Source of the DNA: Azoarcus sp. DN11
GTDB taxonomy: Bacteria > Pseudomonadota > Gammaproteobacteria > Burkholderiales > Rhodocyclaceae
NCBI RefSeq assembly: GCF_003628555.1
Contig: NZ_CP021731.1
Location: 3,968,001-4,032,000, forward strand
Direction of reading: 5' to 3'
Length of the DNA: 64,000 nt
Positions 9,609 through 20,016 of the stretch are shown in pieces. The translations under genes and the position numbers were made by a program. The notes under the pieces were generated by a model. The model ran no database searches. It saw only the letters and a list, made by a program, of their open reading frames with translations, and was not told where the DNA came from. Position 1 is the stretch's first letter. Every line of letters starts with the position of its first letter.

Positions 9609-10730
9609 TCATCGCGCAACATCCCGAAATAGCCGAGAATACCCTAAGCCCAGCGTCGCCCCGGAAAACATTCGCTCATACCGCGACCTCGCGGCACGAC
9701 CCATCTTCGCTGTCAGTTCATCATCGGCCAGCAGACCATTCATAGCCTCAGACAACGCTTGCGGAGAATTTGGAGGCACAACGAGGCCGGTTTCGGCGTG
9801 CACGTTGACAAAGGAAGTCCCGGTACCTAACTCACACGAGATCATCGGCTTACCATGCATCGCTGCCTCGACGAGCACCATGCCGAAGGCCTCGGAACGC
9901 AGGTGCGACGGCAACACCAACCCGCGGCAGCGCCGTATCAAGGCCACCTTCTCCTCGTCCGACACTTGCCCGGCAAACACGACGTTTCCCGCGCCTACGC
10001 ACGCGACGAGATTGCGCAACGCGTGCTCCTCTGGCCCGGATCCGGCGATGACGATCTTGGCACCGACACCGCCGGCCGCCTGTACCAAGCTAGGCAGCCC
10101 TTTGTAATATCGCAGTACACCCACAAAAAGGAAGTAAGGCTCAGCTTCCTGAAGCTTCAAGCGGTTGAAAACCGCATCATCGCCGCACTGCGAACAGGAC
10201 CGTTCATCGATGCCAGGGGGGATGACTCGGACCCGGTCACGGATCACCGCACTAGACAGCACTGGGCTGGTTTGAACATACGCAGGTGCGTTCGCCACAA
10301 TGGCCCGCATGTCATGCAGGGTTCTCCACATCAAAGGCGAATAGAATTTGCCCATCCACTGCTGACGTACGATGTCTGAAATGTAGGTCAGAACCGCCGG
10401 CTTTCCCCGAGGCACGACGCAGTGAAGCAGGTCTGCAAACGGCCACGGGAAGAGGTAGTGAATGACATCCGCCTCGCAAGCGAGCCGCCGAAAGCGTGCG
10501 AACGCCGCGATACTGCCTAGATCACACGACGCCGGAGCCGCCCACGAGCGCTGCCGCACGACCCGCGCCTCGGGCCGGGCAAGCTCGGCAGGATCCGGCG
10601 CGGGAGAAAGAGTAAAAATCGTATTTTCCACCCCGAAAGGCTGCACCGACAGACAAATTTGTCGGATGGCCTCCTGAAGCCCGCCTGGCGGATCCGGGAA
10701 ATAGGTGCGATAGACGTGCAGAACCTTCAT
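9609..10730 (-). CDS. Family 4 glycosyltransferase
   Basis: 373-residue GT-B enzyme. The N-terminal lobe starts MKVLHVYRTYFPDPPGG with the usual glycine-rich acceptor loop; the C-terminal lobe has FVGVLRYYKGL and the donor-binding stretch PSHLRSEAFGMVLVEAAMHG, containing the EX7E motif. The ATG at 10730 fits the family start; an upstream in-frame start would add 51 unrelated residues over the preceding gene. It lies 20 bp after another GT4 gene and close to gmd/rmd, so a mannose- or D-rhamnose-transferring role is plausible but inferred. About 200 bp without a gene separate it from wzx. Confidence 0.82.
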   Translation of the reverse strand: MKVLHVYRTYFPDPPGGLQEAIRQICLSVQPFGVENTIFTLSPAPDPAELARPEARVVRQRSWAAPASCDLGSIAAFARFRRLACEADVIHYLFPWPFADLLHCVVPRGKPAVLTYISDIVRQQWMGKFYSPLMWRTLHDMRAIVANAPAYVQTSPVLSSAVIRDRVRVIPPGIDERSCSQCGDDAVFNRLKLQEAEPYFLFVGVLRYYKGLPSLVQAAGGVGAKIVIAGSGPEEHALRNLVACVGAGNVVFAGQVSDEEKVALIRRCRGLVLPSHLRSEAFGMVLVEAAMHGKPMISCELGTGTSFVNVHAETGLVVPPNSPQALSEAMNGLLADDELTAKMGRAARSRYERMFSGATLGLGYSRLFRDVAR

Positions 10731-10749
10731 CGATTGATCCGGGCAACAA

Positions 10750-11907
10750 TCAAAGTTCGACGGCTGCACGATATGCGGCAACCGTTTCCTGGGCGCATCT
10801 TTTCCAACTGAATTGCTGCGCCCTATCCAGCCCCTTCCGGATCGCCTCGCCACGCCATACCTCATCCTCCAACCCGCGCGCAATCAGATAACCCAAGGCG
10901 TCCACGTCCTCGGCCGGACACATGGCCGCGGCGTCACCTACCACCTCAGGCAGAGAGGACGAATCCGAGCACACAACAGGCACGCCCGACGCCATTGCTT
11001 CCAGCACCGGCAGGCCAAAGCCTTCGTACAAGGACGGAAATGCGAACAGCCGCGCGCCGGCATACAGCAGCGGCAAATGCTCTGCCGGCACGAAACCGAG
11101 ATAACGCGCCCAACCGGCCCGCTCCGCTTCCCTGATACGCGCGTGAATTCCGTCGCTGCGCCACCCCTCGTACCCGGAAAGCACAAGAGGCCACCGCTGG
11201 CGCGCACACTCGGGGAGCAATCCATACGCATCAAGCAACGCATCGAGATTCTTCCTCGGCTCGATCGTGCCTGCGTAAAGACTATATCCGCCGCCCGCCA
11301 AACCGTATGTCCCCAAGGTATGCGCCAGCTCCGCCGCACTGCGCCGCCGGAAGTCCGCCGAGCACGCGAGCGGCACGGCACGAATACGCTCGATCGGCCA
11401 TCCGAAATAGGCTGCGAGTTCGCGACGTGTGAACTCCGAATCGGTAATCAGCACGGCGGCCCGTTTCAGGGACTGTCCGATTTCTGCCTGCATGTATCGT
11501 ACCCTCTCGGGAGGGTGACAATGGCCCCATGTAAACGGCGAGAGGTCGTGCATCGTCACGACCCCTCGGCCGCGAAACGGCGGTAAGTAGAAATTCGGGC
11601 CATGAAACACATGGTCCTCCAATCCTCGCAGGGCGCGCGCCTTGAGCTTTGGAGCGAAAAACCGATAGAGCTCGACGATCGCTCGGCTCTTCAACGCAGC
11701 CCTGCGAACACCCACTCCCGATTGAGGCGAGATGCCAACCGGTGACGGTGACGGTGACGGCAATGCTTCCGCAAACCGCCTACCGAAAAAAAACCGGAGA
11801 TCCGTGACCTCCGGCAGCTGTTGCAGATGACTCGCGAGTTCGTAAGTGTAGCGGCCGATTCCGGTCAGCGGATACCGGATCGCGTCGATGGAAAGAATCA
11901 CCTTCAA
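10750..11907 (-). CDS. Family 4 glycosyltransferase (mannosyl/rhamnosyltransferase-like)
   Basis: GT-B enzyme of about 385 residues. SIDAIRYPLTGIGRYTYEL is the N-terminal acceptor loop common to mannosyl- and rhamnosyltransferases next to gmd/rmd; MHDLSPFTWGHCHP and SLYEGFGLPVLEAMASG (EX7E) complete the pattern. I place the start at TTG 11907, which has AGGGG seven bases upstream and overlaps the rmd stop as TTGA; a GTG at 11931 is the alternative. A short run of 6-bp repeats (11741-11760) encodes Pro-Ser repeats in a surface loop. It resembles the WbpY/WbpX enzymes of A-band D-rhamnan, by context as much as by sequence. Confidence 0.8.
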   Translation of the reverse strand: MKVILSIDAIRYPLTGIGRYTYELASHLQQLPEVTDLRFFFGRRFAEALPSPSPSPVGISPQSGVGVRRAALKSRAIVELYRFFAPKLKARALRGLEDHVFHGPNFYLPPFRGRGVVTMHDLSPFTWGHCHPPERVRYMQAEIGQSLKRAAVLITDSEFTRRELAAYFGWPIERIRAVPLACSADFRRRSAAELAHTLGTYGLAGGGYSLYAGTIEPRKNLDALLDAYGLLPECARQRWPLVLSGYEGWRSDGIHARIREAERAGWARYLGFVPAEHLPLLYAGARLFAFPSLYEGFGLPVLEAMASGVPVVCSDSSSLPEVVGDAAAMCPAEDVDALGYLIARGLEDEVWRGEAIRKGLDRAQQFSWKRCAQETVAAYRAAVEL

Positions 11908-12797
11908 ACAGAGGCCCCTTCGAGCATCCACCGCAGCGTCTCTTCAAGTGGTGGGCTATCCCACTCGCCGATCAGCTTCCGGAGCTTCGCAGGATCCCCG
12001 CCAAGCCTCCGAACCTCATTCGCACGAACAAACGCCGGATTCACTTCCACGCGCATCGACTGCCCGGTGATCGCCTCCGCCATCGCCAAGGCCTCTCGCA
12101 GTGAATGGGTGCGGCCGGAACACACGTTCACCGTTTCACCCACCGGGCACACCTCCAGGAGCCTACGGTAAGCGCTTGCCACGGCCCGCACATCAGAAAA
12201 ATCGCGCGAGACGTCCAGGTTGCCGAGCTCGATCACCTCCGCCCTGCGCTGGAAGTGCGCGACAATCTTCGGCAACAGAAACGAATCGGCCTGCCCGACG
12301 CCCGTGTAGTTGAACGGTCGCGCGATGACGATTGGCAGCCGATCCATCCACAAGCGCGCCATATTCTCCATCGCGAGCTTGCTGACAGCATAGTCATTGG
12401 CGGGGCTCGGCGGCGTCGACTCACGGAGCACCCCCTCGTTAGCGTTGCCATACACATTGGCGCTGCTGGCGAGCAGCACGCACTCTGGCGGCTGCTCCGC
12501 AGGCGCGAGCACGGACAACAGGTTGCGCGTGCCGATCAGGTTGACACGATAAAACGCGTCCGCGTCACCATGCCCGACGAACGCAAGCGCAGCCAGGTGC
12601 ACCACCGCGTCGGGCCGCACCTCCTCGACCACGCGCCTCAGACTAGCAGCGTCAACCAGATCCGCACGTCGATATCTGGCATCACCGACCGCCTCATGCG
12701 CACCTGTGCCCCAGACCTCCCAACCATGTGCGGCAAGTTCGGCGGCAACATACCGGCCGGTGAAGCCCTTGACCCCCGTGACCAGCACACGCTTCAT
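11904..12797 (-). CDS. rmd: GDP-6-deoxy-4-keto-mannose reductase (GDP-D-rhamnose synthase)
   Basis: Extended short-chain dehydrogenase of 297 residues with nucleotide motif GVKGFTGRYVAAEL and catalytic Tyr/Lys in NDYAVSKLAME. It lies directly downstream of gmd with an 11-bp gap, the standard pairing in which Gmd makes GDP-4-keto-6-deoxy-mannose and Rmd reduces it to GDP-D-rhamnose. The ATG at 12797 (MKRVLVTGVKG) is the natural start. A GDP-6-deoxy-talose synthase would look similar, so the exact stereochemistry is not certain. Confidence 0.82.
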   Translation of the reverse strand: MKRVLVTGVKGFTGRYVAAELAAHGWEVWGTGAHEAVGDARYRRADLVDAASLRRVVEEVRPDAVVHLAALAFVGHGDADAFYRVNLIGTRNLLSVLAPAEQPPECVLLASSANVYGNANEGVLRESTPPSPANDYAVSKLAMENMARLWMDRLPIVIARPFNYTGVGQADSFLLPKIVAHFQRRAEVIELGNLDVSRDFSDVRAVASAYRRLLEVCPVGETVNVCSGRTHSLREALAMAEAITGQSMRVEVNPAFVRANEVRRLGGDPAKLRKLIGEWDSPPLEETLRWMLEGASV

Positions 12798-12808
12798 TAC
12801 GCCTCCGG

Positions 12809-13861
<1,053 letters not shown>

Positions 13862-13981
13862 TCAAAATTTACAATCTTCAGTTTATTCAAACACGACTTG
13901 ACCGGAGATAGATCATCCCCGAATTCTCGCCCCAGCCACTACCCCTTATGGCTAGGGATGGTCTGATATTTCGTGGCGCGC

Positions 13982-16066
13982 TCAGTTTTTGACAGGCACG
14001 ATCTTCATTTCAACAAATCCGATACCTAAATTCCGATCATCGGGACTCTGTCCTTGCGAAAATACTTTCGGAGAGATGGGATTAGGTACACTTATTGTTA
14101 ACAGATTTGATCGCGTTGGATTATCAACTGGAATAATATTTCGCGCGTCACCTACGCCAGTTATTCTAAATTTAGTGGAATCGTCACCAACACGAGCCTC
14201 AAAATCTTTACCAATATTGGAACCAAAAGCGCGCGCTGTCAAATGAAGATTAAAACTCTCTGGAAGCGGAATGTTAAATTCAAAAACGACCGTTTTTGCT
14301 ATAGACCAAGTTCCCCAACTTTCAAAACTTGACAAACCTTGCGCATCCAAAATACGACCACTCCAATTCGTTTCATTCAGGAATGGGACATGCATGTACG
14401 CCATATCGATATCACCATCTCTAACAAAACTCCAAATTTTGGAGTTTAAATCAAGCTTGCAAAGATTTGAAATACGATGCCGTTTTGCATAATTATATAT
14501 GCGTTGTTCATAGTCCGATGCATTGGGTCTGGAGAAATTAACGCCCGGCGGGTTAAAAGACGCAAAGCCGTTTACCGTCGGAATTCCAGCAAATTGAGCG
14601 ATTAACATGGCGGAAACATTGTGAGCATAAATATCAGCAAAACCACCTAAATTTTCCTGCCCGCTCCACCCTGAAACATAGAAGGCACGACAATCTTTAT
14701 GGGGCAGACTAGGCAATGAAATACGCTCTAGTTCCGCAACTCGATCCAGAAACAATGGTGGCTTATTAAATTCCTCGGCAATCAGCAGGGCGCATAATGG
14801 CAGCATAGCAATCAGACCGATGCGGCGCGTAGCAAGGAATTTTATTGCTATTATTACGACAGGAAGCGCCAATAAAATTAGGAAAGCAGAAACAACACGA
14901 AGTGCTTTAGCGCCAGGAAAAAAATGAAAAATAAAATACCAGGCACTTTTTCCTGAAATATTTATAGTCAACAACAGAGAAATAATTGTAGCAATCGCGA
15001 GCGACCAAAGAATTGCATTATTTGCGCTGGCATGGCGATCCTGGTTATTCCTAATAACCTGAAAACACCCCAGAAGAAACAATGAAAATATTACTAGGGG
15101 AAAACCAGTGTTGTAATATTCATCAGCTGGAGAATAACTAGGCGAAACATATGTTAATAAATAATTATATAGCCTGCCCCACAAAAAATTTTCCGTACCG
15201 ACCTGCAGAACCCCTTCAAAGGGAACGGTCCAATGCAGCGCTTCTGCGTATGTTCGAACACCAGTTTCGATAGATTTTAGAGCAAAAACATAAATGAATG
15301 GCAACAACGAAATGACTGCGGCCGCAAAAACAAAAAAAACGGAACCCCAGTCACTAATCAATTTCTCTTTAAAAGCCCGGCAGTCGCCAACAGTAAAAAA
15401 AATCACACAAGCAAATACTGCAATATAGAGTAGAAAAAACCAAGCCATATAGAAGCATGTCAAACACCACGCCCCATAAAGAACGCCTGCGAGTACGCCA
15501 TTCGTCCTGAATCTTCTCAAGTTACCAGAATCGAATGCGATGTACATACTCCAAAGCATCAATGTCATTATGGGAAAAAGAGCCACGGTGGCTAACTGGA
15601 TCCTCGAGCTATGGACGGTCATCCCATTGCTTAATGTGAACAAGACGGCCGCAAGCAGCGACCAGTAAACCCCAAAAGAAAATACTCTTTTGCAAAGCAG
15701 GTAAGCACCAATAAAGCCGACAGATTTAATAACCAAATTTGATAATTCGAAAGAAATAAATGGATCCAACCCTGCTAGCCGAAAGGGAAGATACATCAGC
15801 CCATTTATTAAATATGCATCGGTATAAGCAATCGAATTTTTGTACGGAAAGTAATATCCAACATCGGTCCAATCAATATCACCCAGGAAGAAGCGATACC
15901 AGTGCTCTAAGATTGTCGTAGATATAACTGTGTCAAATCGCTCGCCGGACAGTATGCTGAATCCGTTATGTATTTGGTATCTTATCAAAACAAAAAGACA
16001 AAATGCCAAAGATGCAAAGATCAAGAAAAAGCTTTTGCGAGAGCCTGGATTGATCCAATCGTTCAT
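13982..16066 (-). CDS. Large multi-pass membrane protein, GT-C-like, function unassigned
   Basis: About 694 residues. The first ~450 hold some 11-12 hydrophobic segments with an early acidic loop (FDTVISTTILEHWYRFF) like the catalytic loops of GT-C lipid-dependent sugar transferases and YfhO-like proteins; the last ~240 residues form a soluble, probably periplasmic, beta-rich domain. I did not recognise a specific family. The gene is strikingly AT-rich compared with its neighbours. The ATG at 16066 (MNDWINPG) was chosen over an upstream start that overlaps the previous gene by 29 bp. Next to a GtrB-like transferase and a small EamA-like protein, a role as the final sugar transferase of a Gtr-type modification system is plausible; an O-antigen polymerase is the alternative. 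Confidence 0.6.
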   Translation of the reverse strand: MNDWINPGSRKSFFLIFASLAFCLFVLIRYQIHNGFSILSGERFDTVISTTILEHWYRFFLGDIDWTDVGYYFPYKNSIAYTDAYLINGLMYLPFRLAGLDPFISFELSNLVIKSVGFIGAYLLCKRVFSFGVYWSLLAAVLFTLSNGMTVHSSRIQLATVALFPIMTLMLWSMYIAFDSGNLRRFRTNGVLAGVLYGAWCLTCFYMAWFFLLYIAVFACVIFFTVGDCRAFKEKLISDWGSVFFVFAAAVISLLPFIYVFALKSIETGVRTYAEALHWTVPFEGVLQVGTENFLWGRLYNYLLTYVSPSYSPADEYYNTGFPLVIFSLFLLGCFQVIRNNQDRHASANNAILWSLAIATIISLLLTINISGKSAWYFIFHFFPGAKALRVVSAFLILLALPVVIIAIKFLATRRIGLIAMLPLCALLIAEEFNKPPLFLDRVAELERISLPSLPHKDCRAFYVSGWSGQENLGGFADIYAHNVSAMLIAQFAGIPTVNGFASFNPPGVNFSRPNASDYEQRIYNYAKRHRISNLCKLDLNSKIWSFVRDGDIDMAYMHVPFLNETNWSGRILDAQGLSSFESWGTWSIAKTVVFEFNIPLPESFNLHLTARAFGSNIGKDFEARVGDDSTKFRITGVGDARNIIPVDNPTRSNLLTISVPNPISPKVFSQGQSPDDRNLGIGFVEMKIVPVKN

Positions 16067-16085
16067 ATACTCGCCGGCTCCGATT

Positions 16086-16427
16086 TCAGGCTTTAACAGT
16101 AATGAATATACCAACCATGATTATGGCAACACCAATAAAGTATTGAGGTTGGAACCGCTCACCAAATACAAGATGACTTCCTAACGGCACCAAAACAAAT
16201 GCCAAAGCCATCAACGGATATACTCGGCCCAATTCAACCTTCTGTAGAACCCAGACCCACGCGACTGATGTGGCTCCGTACAAGCACATTGCAGCAAAAA
16301 GTATTGCTGCAGGTTTAATGGCGAAAAAAGTGCCGCTTTCCGATAGCGCGGTTGCGCTTACCTTGAATAAAATCTGACCAACTGCCAAGCCAACCACACA
16401 AAGAGTTGCGGCCACGTAGATAATCAT
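16086..16427 (-). CDS. Small EamA/ArnE-like four-helix membrane protein
   Basis: 113 residues with four hydrophobic segments covering most of the length, in the DMT/SMR superfamily. The LQKVELGRVYPLMALAFVLV stretch and the final GVAIIMVGIFI are typical of ArnE/ArnF- and EamA-type half-transporters. Proteins of this kind flip lipid-linked sugars (undecaprenyl-phosphate-L-Ara4N for ArnEF). Its start overlaps the stop of the upstream methyltransferase as ATGA. Between a GtrB-like transferase and a large membrane protein it could play the flippase role filled by GtrA elsewhere; this is inference. Confidence 0.75.
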   Translation of the reverse strand: MIIYVAATLCVVGLAVGQILFKVSATALSESGTFFAIKPAAILFAAMCLYGATSVAWVWVLQKVELGRVYPLMALAFVLVPLGSHLVFGERFQPQYFIGVAIIMVGIFITVKA

Positions 16428-17134
16428 TGGCCTTCTTCCCGCTTATCAAGCGTCGCATGAAAAGAAAAAAATAAATTCAAATCGATCGACGGAATCGGGA
16501 ATGGCCACCACGCCTCTCTTGACCCAGGAAAATAATGACGCAGAATCGCAATAAGATTGTTACAGGAGTTGACGTGCTCTCTTGCCATCACATAATCATA
16601 TGCAATCCCCCGTGCTACTGCATTCTTTCGCGGTCCAAAGTGTCGCCCTAGCCTCCAAGTCATTCCCGGGTCGGTGGGAATCAGAATTGATATAATTGCG
16701 CTATGCTTGAGAACCCTGCGCCACTCTTTTAGCGCCAAGTGAGGTTGGTAGATGTGTTCAAGAACATGGGTAGCGACAAGCCTGTCGAATGTGTTGTCAG
16801 GATAAGCAAGCTCACTTCCTGTTTGAACTTCAATAGTTACGTTTCCGTTATGAATGCCGGCAAGTTTCCTCTTGGCAACTTCTAGTGTTTTTGGATCGAG
16901 ATCAGTGAGCGTGTACTGGTCAAAGCTGTGACGAACAAACGGTAAATGTTCTCCAGTACCAGCACCCACTTCAAGTACGCGGCCAAAATGCGCGTGATCG
17001 TCAAATGCCTTTTCTACTAACTTGTGGCTTGCACGCATTACTGAAGATTGCAGCGGACTTGAATAATTCGATTCGTCGTACACTTCGGAAAATTTTTCCC
17101 GATATTCACTCCAGGCTTTATCTTCATTTAGCAT
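16424..17134 (-). CDS. Class I SAM-dependent methyltransferase
   Basis: 236 residues from the ATG at 17134 (MLNEDKAWSEYREK). Motif I is VLEVGAGTGEHLPFV, the acidic SAM-ribose residue lies in LTDLDPKTL, and VATHVLEHIYQP is the usual post-motif. It overlaps the end of the upstream GtrB-like gene by about 11 bp and the start of the small EamA-like gene by 4 bp, so these genes are almost certainly one transcript. AT-rich like its neighbours. Substrate unknown; a sugar or lipid-linked sugar is the obvious guess. Confidence 0.78.
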   Translation of the reverse strand: MLNEDKAWSEYREKFSEVYDESNYSSPLQSSVMRASHKLVEKAFDDHAHFGRVLEVGAGTGEHLPFVRHSFDQYTLTDLDPKTLEVAKRKLAGIHNGNVTIEVQTGSELAYPDNTFDRLVATHVLEHIYQPHLALKEWRRVLKHSAIISILIPTDPGMTWRLGRHFGPRKNAVARGIAYDYVMAREHVNSCNNLIAILRHYFPGSREAWWPFPIPSIDLNLFFSFHATLDKREEGQ

Positions 17135-18116
17135 TAAATTCTCCAGATATTTCTGCGCGCATCTTTCCGGTGCTCCCATGAACAGGCCGAACGGGCACCG
17201 AAGACACGTCGTATCCAATAAAGCCTAACAGGAACTGAATGCCAGCGAGAATAGGCAATGCAGACAGCATCACCGTACCGGCTGGCGTGGGAAAGCCGGC
17301 CTGGGCAGAATGCATCCAATGATAGCCACCATAAATTGAGCCAAAGCCAAGTAGAACAAGGCCAACCGGCAACTCGATTGAAGCAAGGGACATGTCTCGG
17401 AGGTAGTAGTTATAAAAAATCCGCTTCGAAAAATTCCGCACGTGCTTCGCAAAAAACTCACCGATAATCTTGGATACCTTCAGGTTACTTACTTCGTCGC
17501 CGTACTTTGCATCCATTGGCACATCAACAACCACTGCGCGAAGCGCATTTAGCCTAAAGAGAATGTCCGTCTCGAAGAAGTAACGTCGACTAATTTTACT
17601 GAACGGCAGATGACGAGCAACGTCAGCATGAATGGCCGTGTAGCCGTTTGTCGGATCGAAAAGGTTCCAATAACCTGACGACAGCTTGCACATTAGCGAA
17701 AGCACCGCGTTGCCGAAGAGGCGTAAACTTGGCATTGAGCGCACGTTATCGAGATCGAAAAAGCGATTACCTTTTGTGTAATCTGCTTCGCCGTTAGCAA
17801 TTGGAGCCACAAAATTCATGATCAATGCTGGATCCATTTGTCCATCGCTGTCGATCTTGACCAGAAAGCTCATACCATCTTTAATGGCGGCCTTGTAACC
17901 GGTCATAACAGCCCCGCCTACACCCTGGTTCTCGGAATGCTTGATTACGGAGACACGATTATCTTTACAGTTAGCGGTCACAAAATCACCTGAGCTATCT
18001 GGGCAGCAATCGTCAACGACGTAAATCCGATCCACTTCGGGGCCAATCTCATCTATCACACCCAAGATGTGATTACGCGCCTTGTAAGTTGGGATAACGA
18101 CTGCAATTTCTTGCAT
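17124..18116 (-). CDS. GtrB/DPM1-like polyprenyl-phosphate glycosyltransferase
   Basis: 330-residue family 2 enzyme with a C-terminal membrane anchor. IAVVIPTYKARNHILGV starts the GT-A fold, IYVVDDCCPDSSG is the second motif, and KIDSDGQMDP holds the DXD metal site. Two hydrophobic segments lie at about residues 240-305, as in GtrB and bacterial dolichol-phosphate mannose synthase relatives. It would load a single sugar onto undecaprenyl phosphate at the cytoplasmic face. The ATG at 18116 (MQEIAVVIP) is taken as start; an upstream in-frame start would add 83 unrelated residues. First gene of the AT-rich island. Confidence 0.82.
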   Translation of the reverse strand: MQEIAVVIPTYKARNHILGVIDEIGPEVDRIYVVDDCCPDSSGDFVTANCKDNRVSVIKHSENQGVGGAVMTGYKAAIKDGMSFLVKIDSDGQMDPALIMNFVAPIANGEADYTKGNRFFDLDNVRSMPSLRLFGNAVLSLMCKLSSGYWNLFDPTNGYTAIHADVARHLPFSKISRRYFFETDILFRLNALRAVVVDVPMDAKYGDEVSNLKVSKIIGEFFAKHVRNFSKRIFYNYYLRDMSLASIELPVGLVLLGFGSIYGGYHWMHSAQAGFPTPAGTVMLSALPILAGIQFLLGFIGYDVSSVPVRPVHGSTGKMRAEISGEFNAK

Positions 18117-18567
18117 AATGCCAGTCCGCTTATTAGTATCAACCAAGCCAATGGTCCTTGATCTGTAATATCGGTCAGCGTGCGTGGAAGGCACTCCCAA
18201 AACCGGCTCAGTGCCGTTTCCCGTGGAAATTGACTTCTCACAACAAACATGACGATCGGTGGTACAACCCCTTGAAGTGCCCGTCTTGACGAACTTCTGA
18301 ATCGCATGAGCATCAACGCAAATGAGGATCTCGGCGAAGTTCCGCAGCATCATCTGTCGCAGCAACTAGTGGTCTGCTTCGTAAATCAAGGGACTAGACG
18401 AAAGCGATGGATTGGGGCTTGTGGCAAGGCGCAAACCGCAGCAATAGCTAGGATGAGCAACGCCGTCACGGGCCGCAAGACGCGCTTTCGTGTCCCGGGA
18501 TTTGCGAAGCAGACTACTAGATGCAAAAAACACCGCTACGACGCGCAAGACGGCGTCCCCATCCACC
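18117..18567. other. 450-bp gap between the GtrB-like gene and rfbC
   Basis: No gene could be recognised on either strand: the short open frames give no familiar motif or membrane pattern. It is the boundary between the AT-rich island and the GC-rich rfb genes and probably carries the promoter for the island. No inverted repeats or insertion-sequence ends were seen by eye. Confidence 0.4.
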
Positions 18568-19122
18568 TTACTCAAATACAAATATATCGGCTTCGAACAA
18601 CCCTACCCCCTCCTGATCCTTGCCAGACAACACTGGACTACCGTTGATCGGCCAATCTACGCCAATCGTCGGATCATTCCACTGGATGCACCGATCGTGT
18701 TGCGGAGAGTAAAAATCTGTGGTTTTGTAGAGAAATTCGACGTCATCGGAGAGGCTCACAAAACCGTGCGCGAAACCGGGCGGAATCCAAAGCTGCATCT
18801 TGTTTTGCGCCGAGAGGGTCGCACCGACCCACTTGCCGAAGGTAGGCGAGTTCCTTCGAATATCGACCGCGACATCGAAAACTTCACCGACGACAACGCG
18901 CACGAGCTTGCCCTGCGCCTTTGGCGGCAACTGGTAATGCAGACCGCGCAGGACGTTCTTTTGTGAGCGGGAGTGGTTGTCCTGGACGAAGTCCGGATCC
19001 ATTCCAGTTGCTTCGCGAAATTTCTCCCGGTTATAGCTCTCGTAGAAGAAGCCTCGGTCGTCGCCAAAGACCTGGGGTTCCAGAATGAGGACGTCGGGAA
19101 TCGCTAGCGCAGTTACCTTCAT
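18568..19122 (-). CDS. rfbC: dTDP-4-dehydrorhamnose 3,5-epimerase
   Basis: Third step of dTDP-L-rhamnose synthesis. The 184-residue cupin has the family's LEPQVFGDDRGFFYESYN start, the catalytic His in VLRGLHYQLPP, and the conserved FVSLSDDVEFLYKTTDFYSP with the catalytic Tyr. It follows rfbA after 10 bp. Full length for the family. It would be of use only if a functional RfbD is encoded elsewhere, since the copy in this cluster is decayed. Confidence 0.95.
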   Translation of the reverse strand: MKVTALAIPDVLILEPQVFGDDRGFFYESYNREKFREATGMDPDFVQDNHSRSQKNVLRGLHYQLPPKAQGKLVRVVVGEVFDVAVDIRRNSPTFGKWVGATLSAQNKMQLWIPPGFAHGFVSLSDDVEFLYKTTDFYSPQHDRCIQWNDPTIGVDWPINGSPVLSGKDQEGVGLFEADIFVFE

Positions 19123-19132
19123 CGTCGGCTCC

Positions 19133-20014
19133 TTAATGCAGGGGTTCGCCGAGCAGGCGCAACAAATACTGGCCGTAGCCGTTCTTGGCTAATGGAGCGG
19201 CTAGCTTTTCAAGCTGCGCGCGGTCTATCCAGTTCTGGCGCAGGGCGATCTCCTCGGGGCAGGCCACTTTCAGGCCCTGCCGTTTTTCGAGCGTGGCTAT
19301 GAACTGGCTAGCCTCGAGCATCGACTCATGAGTACCTGTATCAAGCCATGCATAGCCGCGGCCCATGATTTCGACCGATAGAGAACCCTGCTCAAGGTAG
19401 CACCGGTTAAGGTCGGTGATCTCCAGTTCGCCGCGTGCCGAGGGCGTAAGGGCTTTCGCCAATTCCACCACCTGTCGGTCGTAAAAATAGAGGCCGGTGA
19501 CCGCGTAGTTCGATTTCGGCGCCCCAGGCTTCTCCTCAAGACTGACCGCTTTGCCGGCCGCATTGAATTCGACCACTCCGTAGCGCTCCGGGTCATGCAC
19601 GTGGTAGGCGAAGACAGACGCGCCGTCTGTGCGTGCCGTAGCACTGCCGAGCAGCTTGTGAAAGTCGTGGCCATAAAAGACGTTGTCGCCGAGGACAAGG
19701 GCGGAGATATCGTCGCCGATGAACCGCTCGCCAATGATGAAAGCCTGCGCGAGGCCGTCCGGCGAGGGCTGCACTGCGTAGCTCAAGTTAAGCCCCCACT
19801 GGGCGCCATCGCCGAGAAGCTGGGCGAAGCGCGGGGTATCCTGCGGAGTTGAGATGATCAGGATGTCCCGGATGCCCGCCAGCATAAGCGTGCTCAACGG
19901 GTAGTAGATCATCGGTTTATCGAAGACCGGCAGTAACTGCTTCGAAACCGCGAGGGTCGCCGGATGCAGGCGAGTTCCGGCGCCGCCGGCGAGAATAATG
20001 CCTTTACGTTTCAT
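19133..20014 (-). CDS. rfbA: Glucose-1-phosphate thymidylyltransferase
   Basis: Makes dTDP-glucose from glucose-1-phosphate and dTTP, the first step of dTDP-sugar synthesis. The N terminus [19 protein letters not shown] carries the nucleotidyl-transfer signature, and [11 protein letters not shown] is the metal-binding DNV(F) segment. Length 293 residues, normal for the family. Two ATG codons lie six bases apart; I take the second (20014) because AAAAG sits eight bases before it. Confidence 0.94.
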   Translation of the reverse strand: MKRKGIILAGGAGTRLHPATLAVSKQLLPVFDKPMIYYPLSTLMLAGIRDILIISTPQDTPRFAQLLGDGAQWGLNLSYAVQPSPDGLAQAFIIGERFIGDDISALVLGDNVFYGHDFHKLLGSATARTDGASVFAYHVHDPERYGVVEFNAAGKAVSLEEKPGAPKSNYAVTGLYFYDRQVVELAKALTPSARGELEITDLNRCYLEQGSLSVEIMGRGYAWLDTGTHESMLEASQFIATLEKRQGLKVACPEEIALRQNWIDRAQLEKLAAPLAKNGYGQYLLRLLGEPLH

Positions 20015-20016
20015 GA

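Noticed and set aside
11741..11760. Hexanucleotide repeat GGTGAC as a phase-variation switch
   Set aside because: Units of six keep the reading frame, and it encodes a Pro-Ser loop, so copy changes would not switch the gene off.
18117..18567. Possible transposase remnant at the AT-rich island border
   Set aside because: No terminal inverted repeats, target duplication or transposase-like motif could be found by eye.
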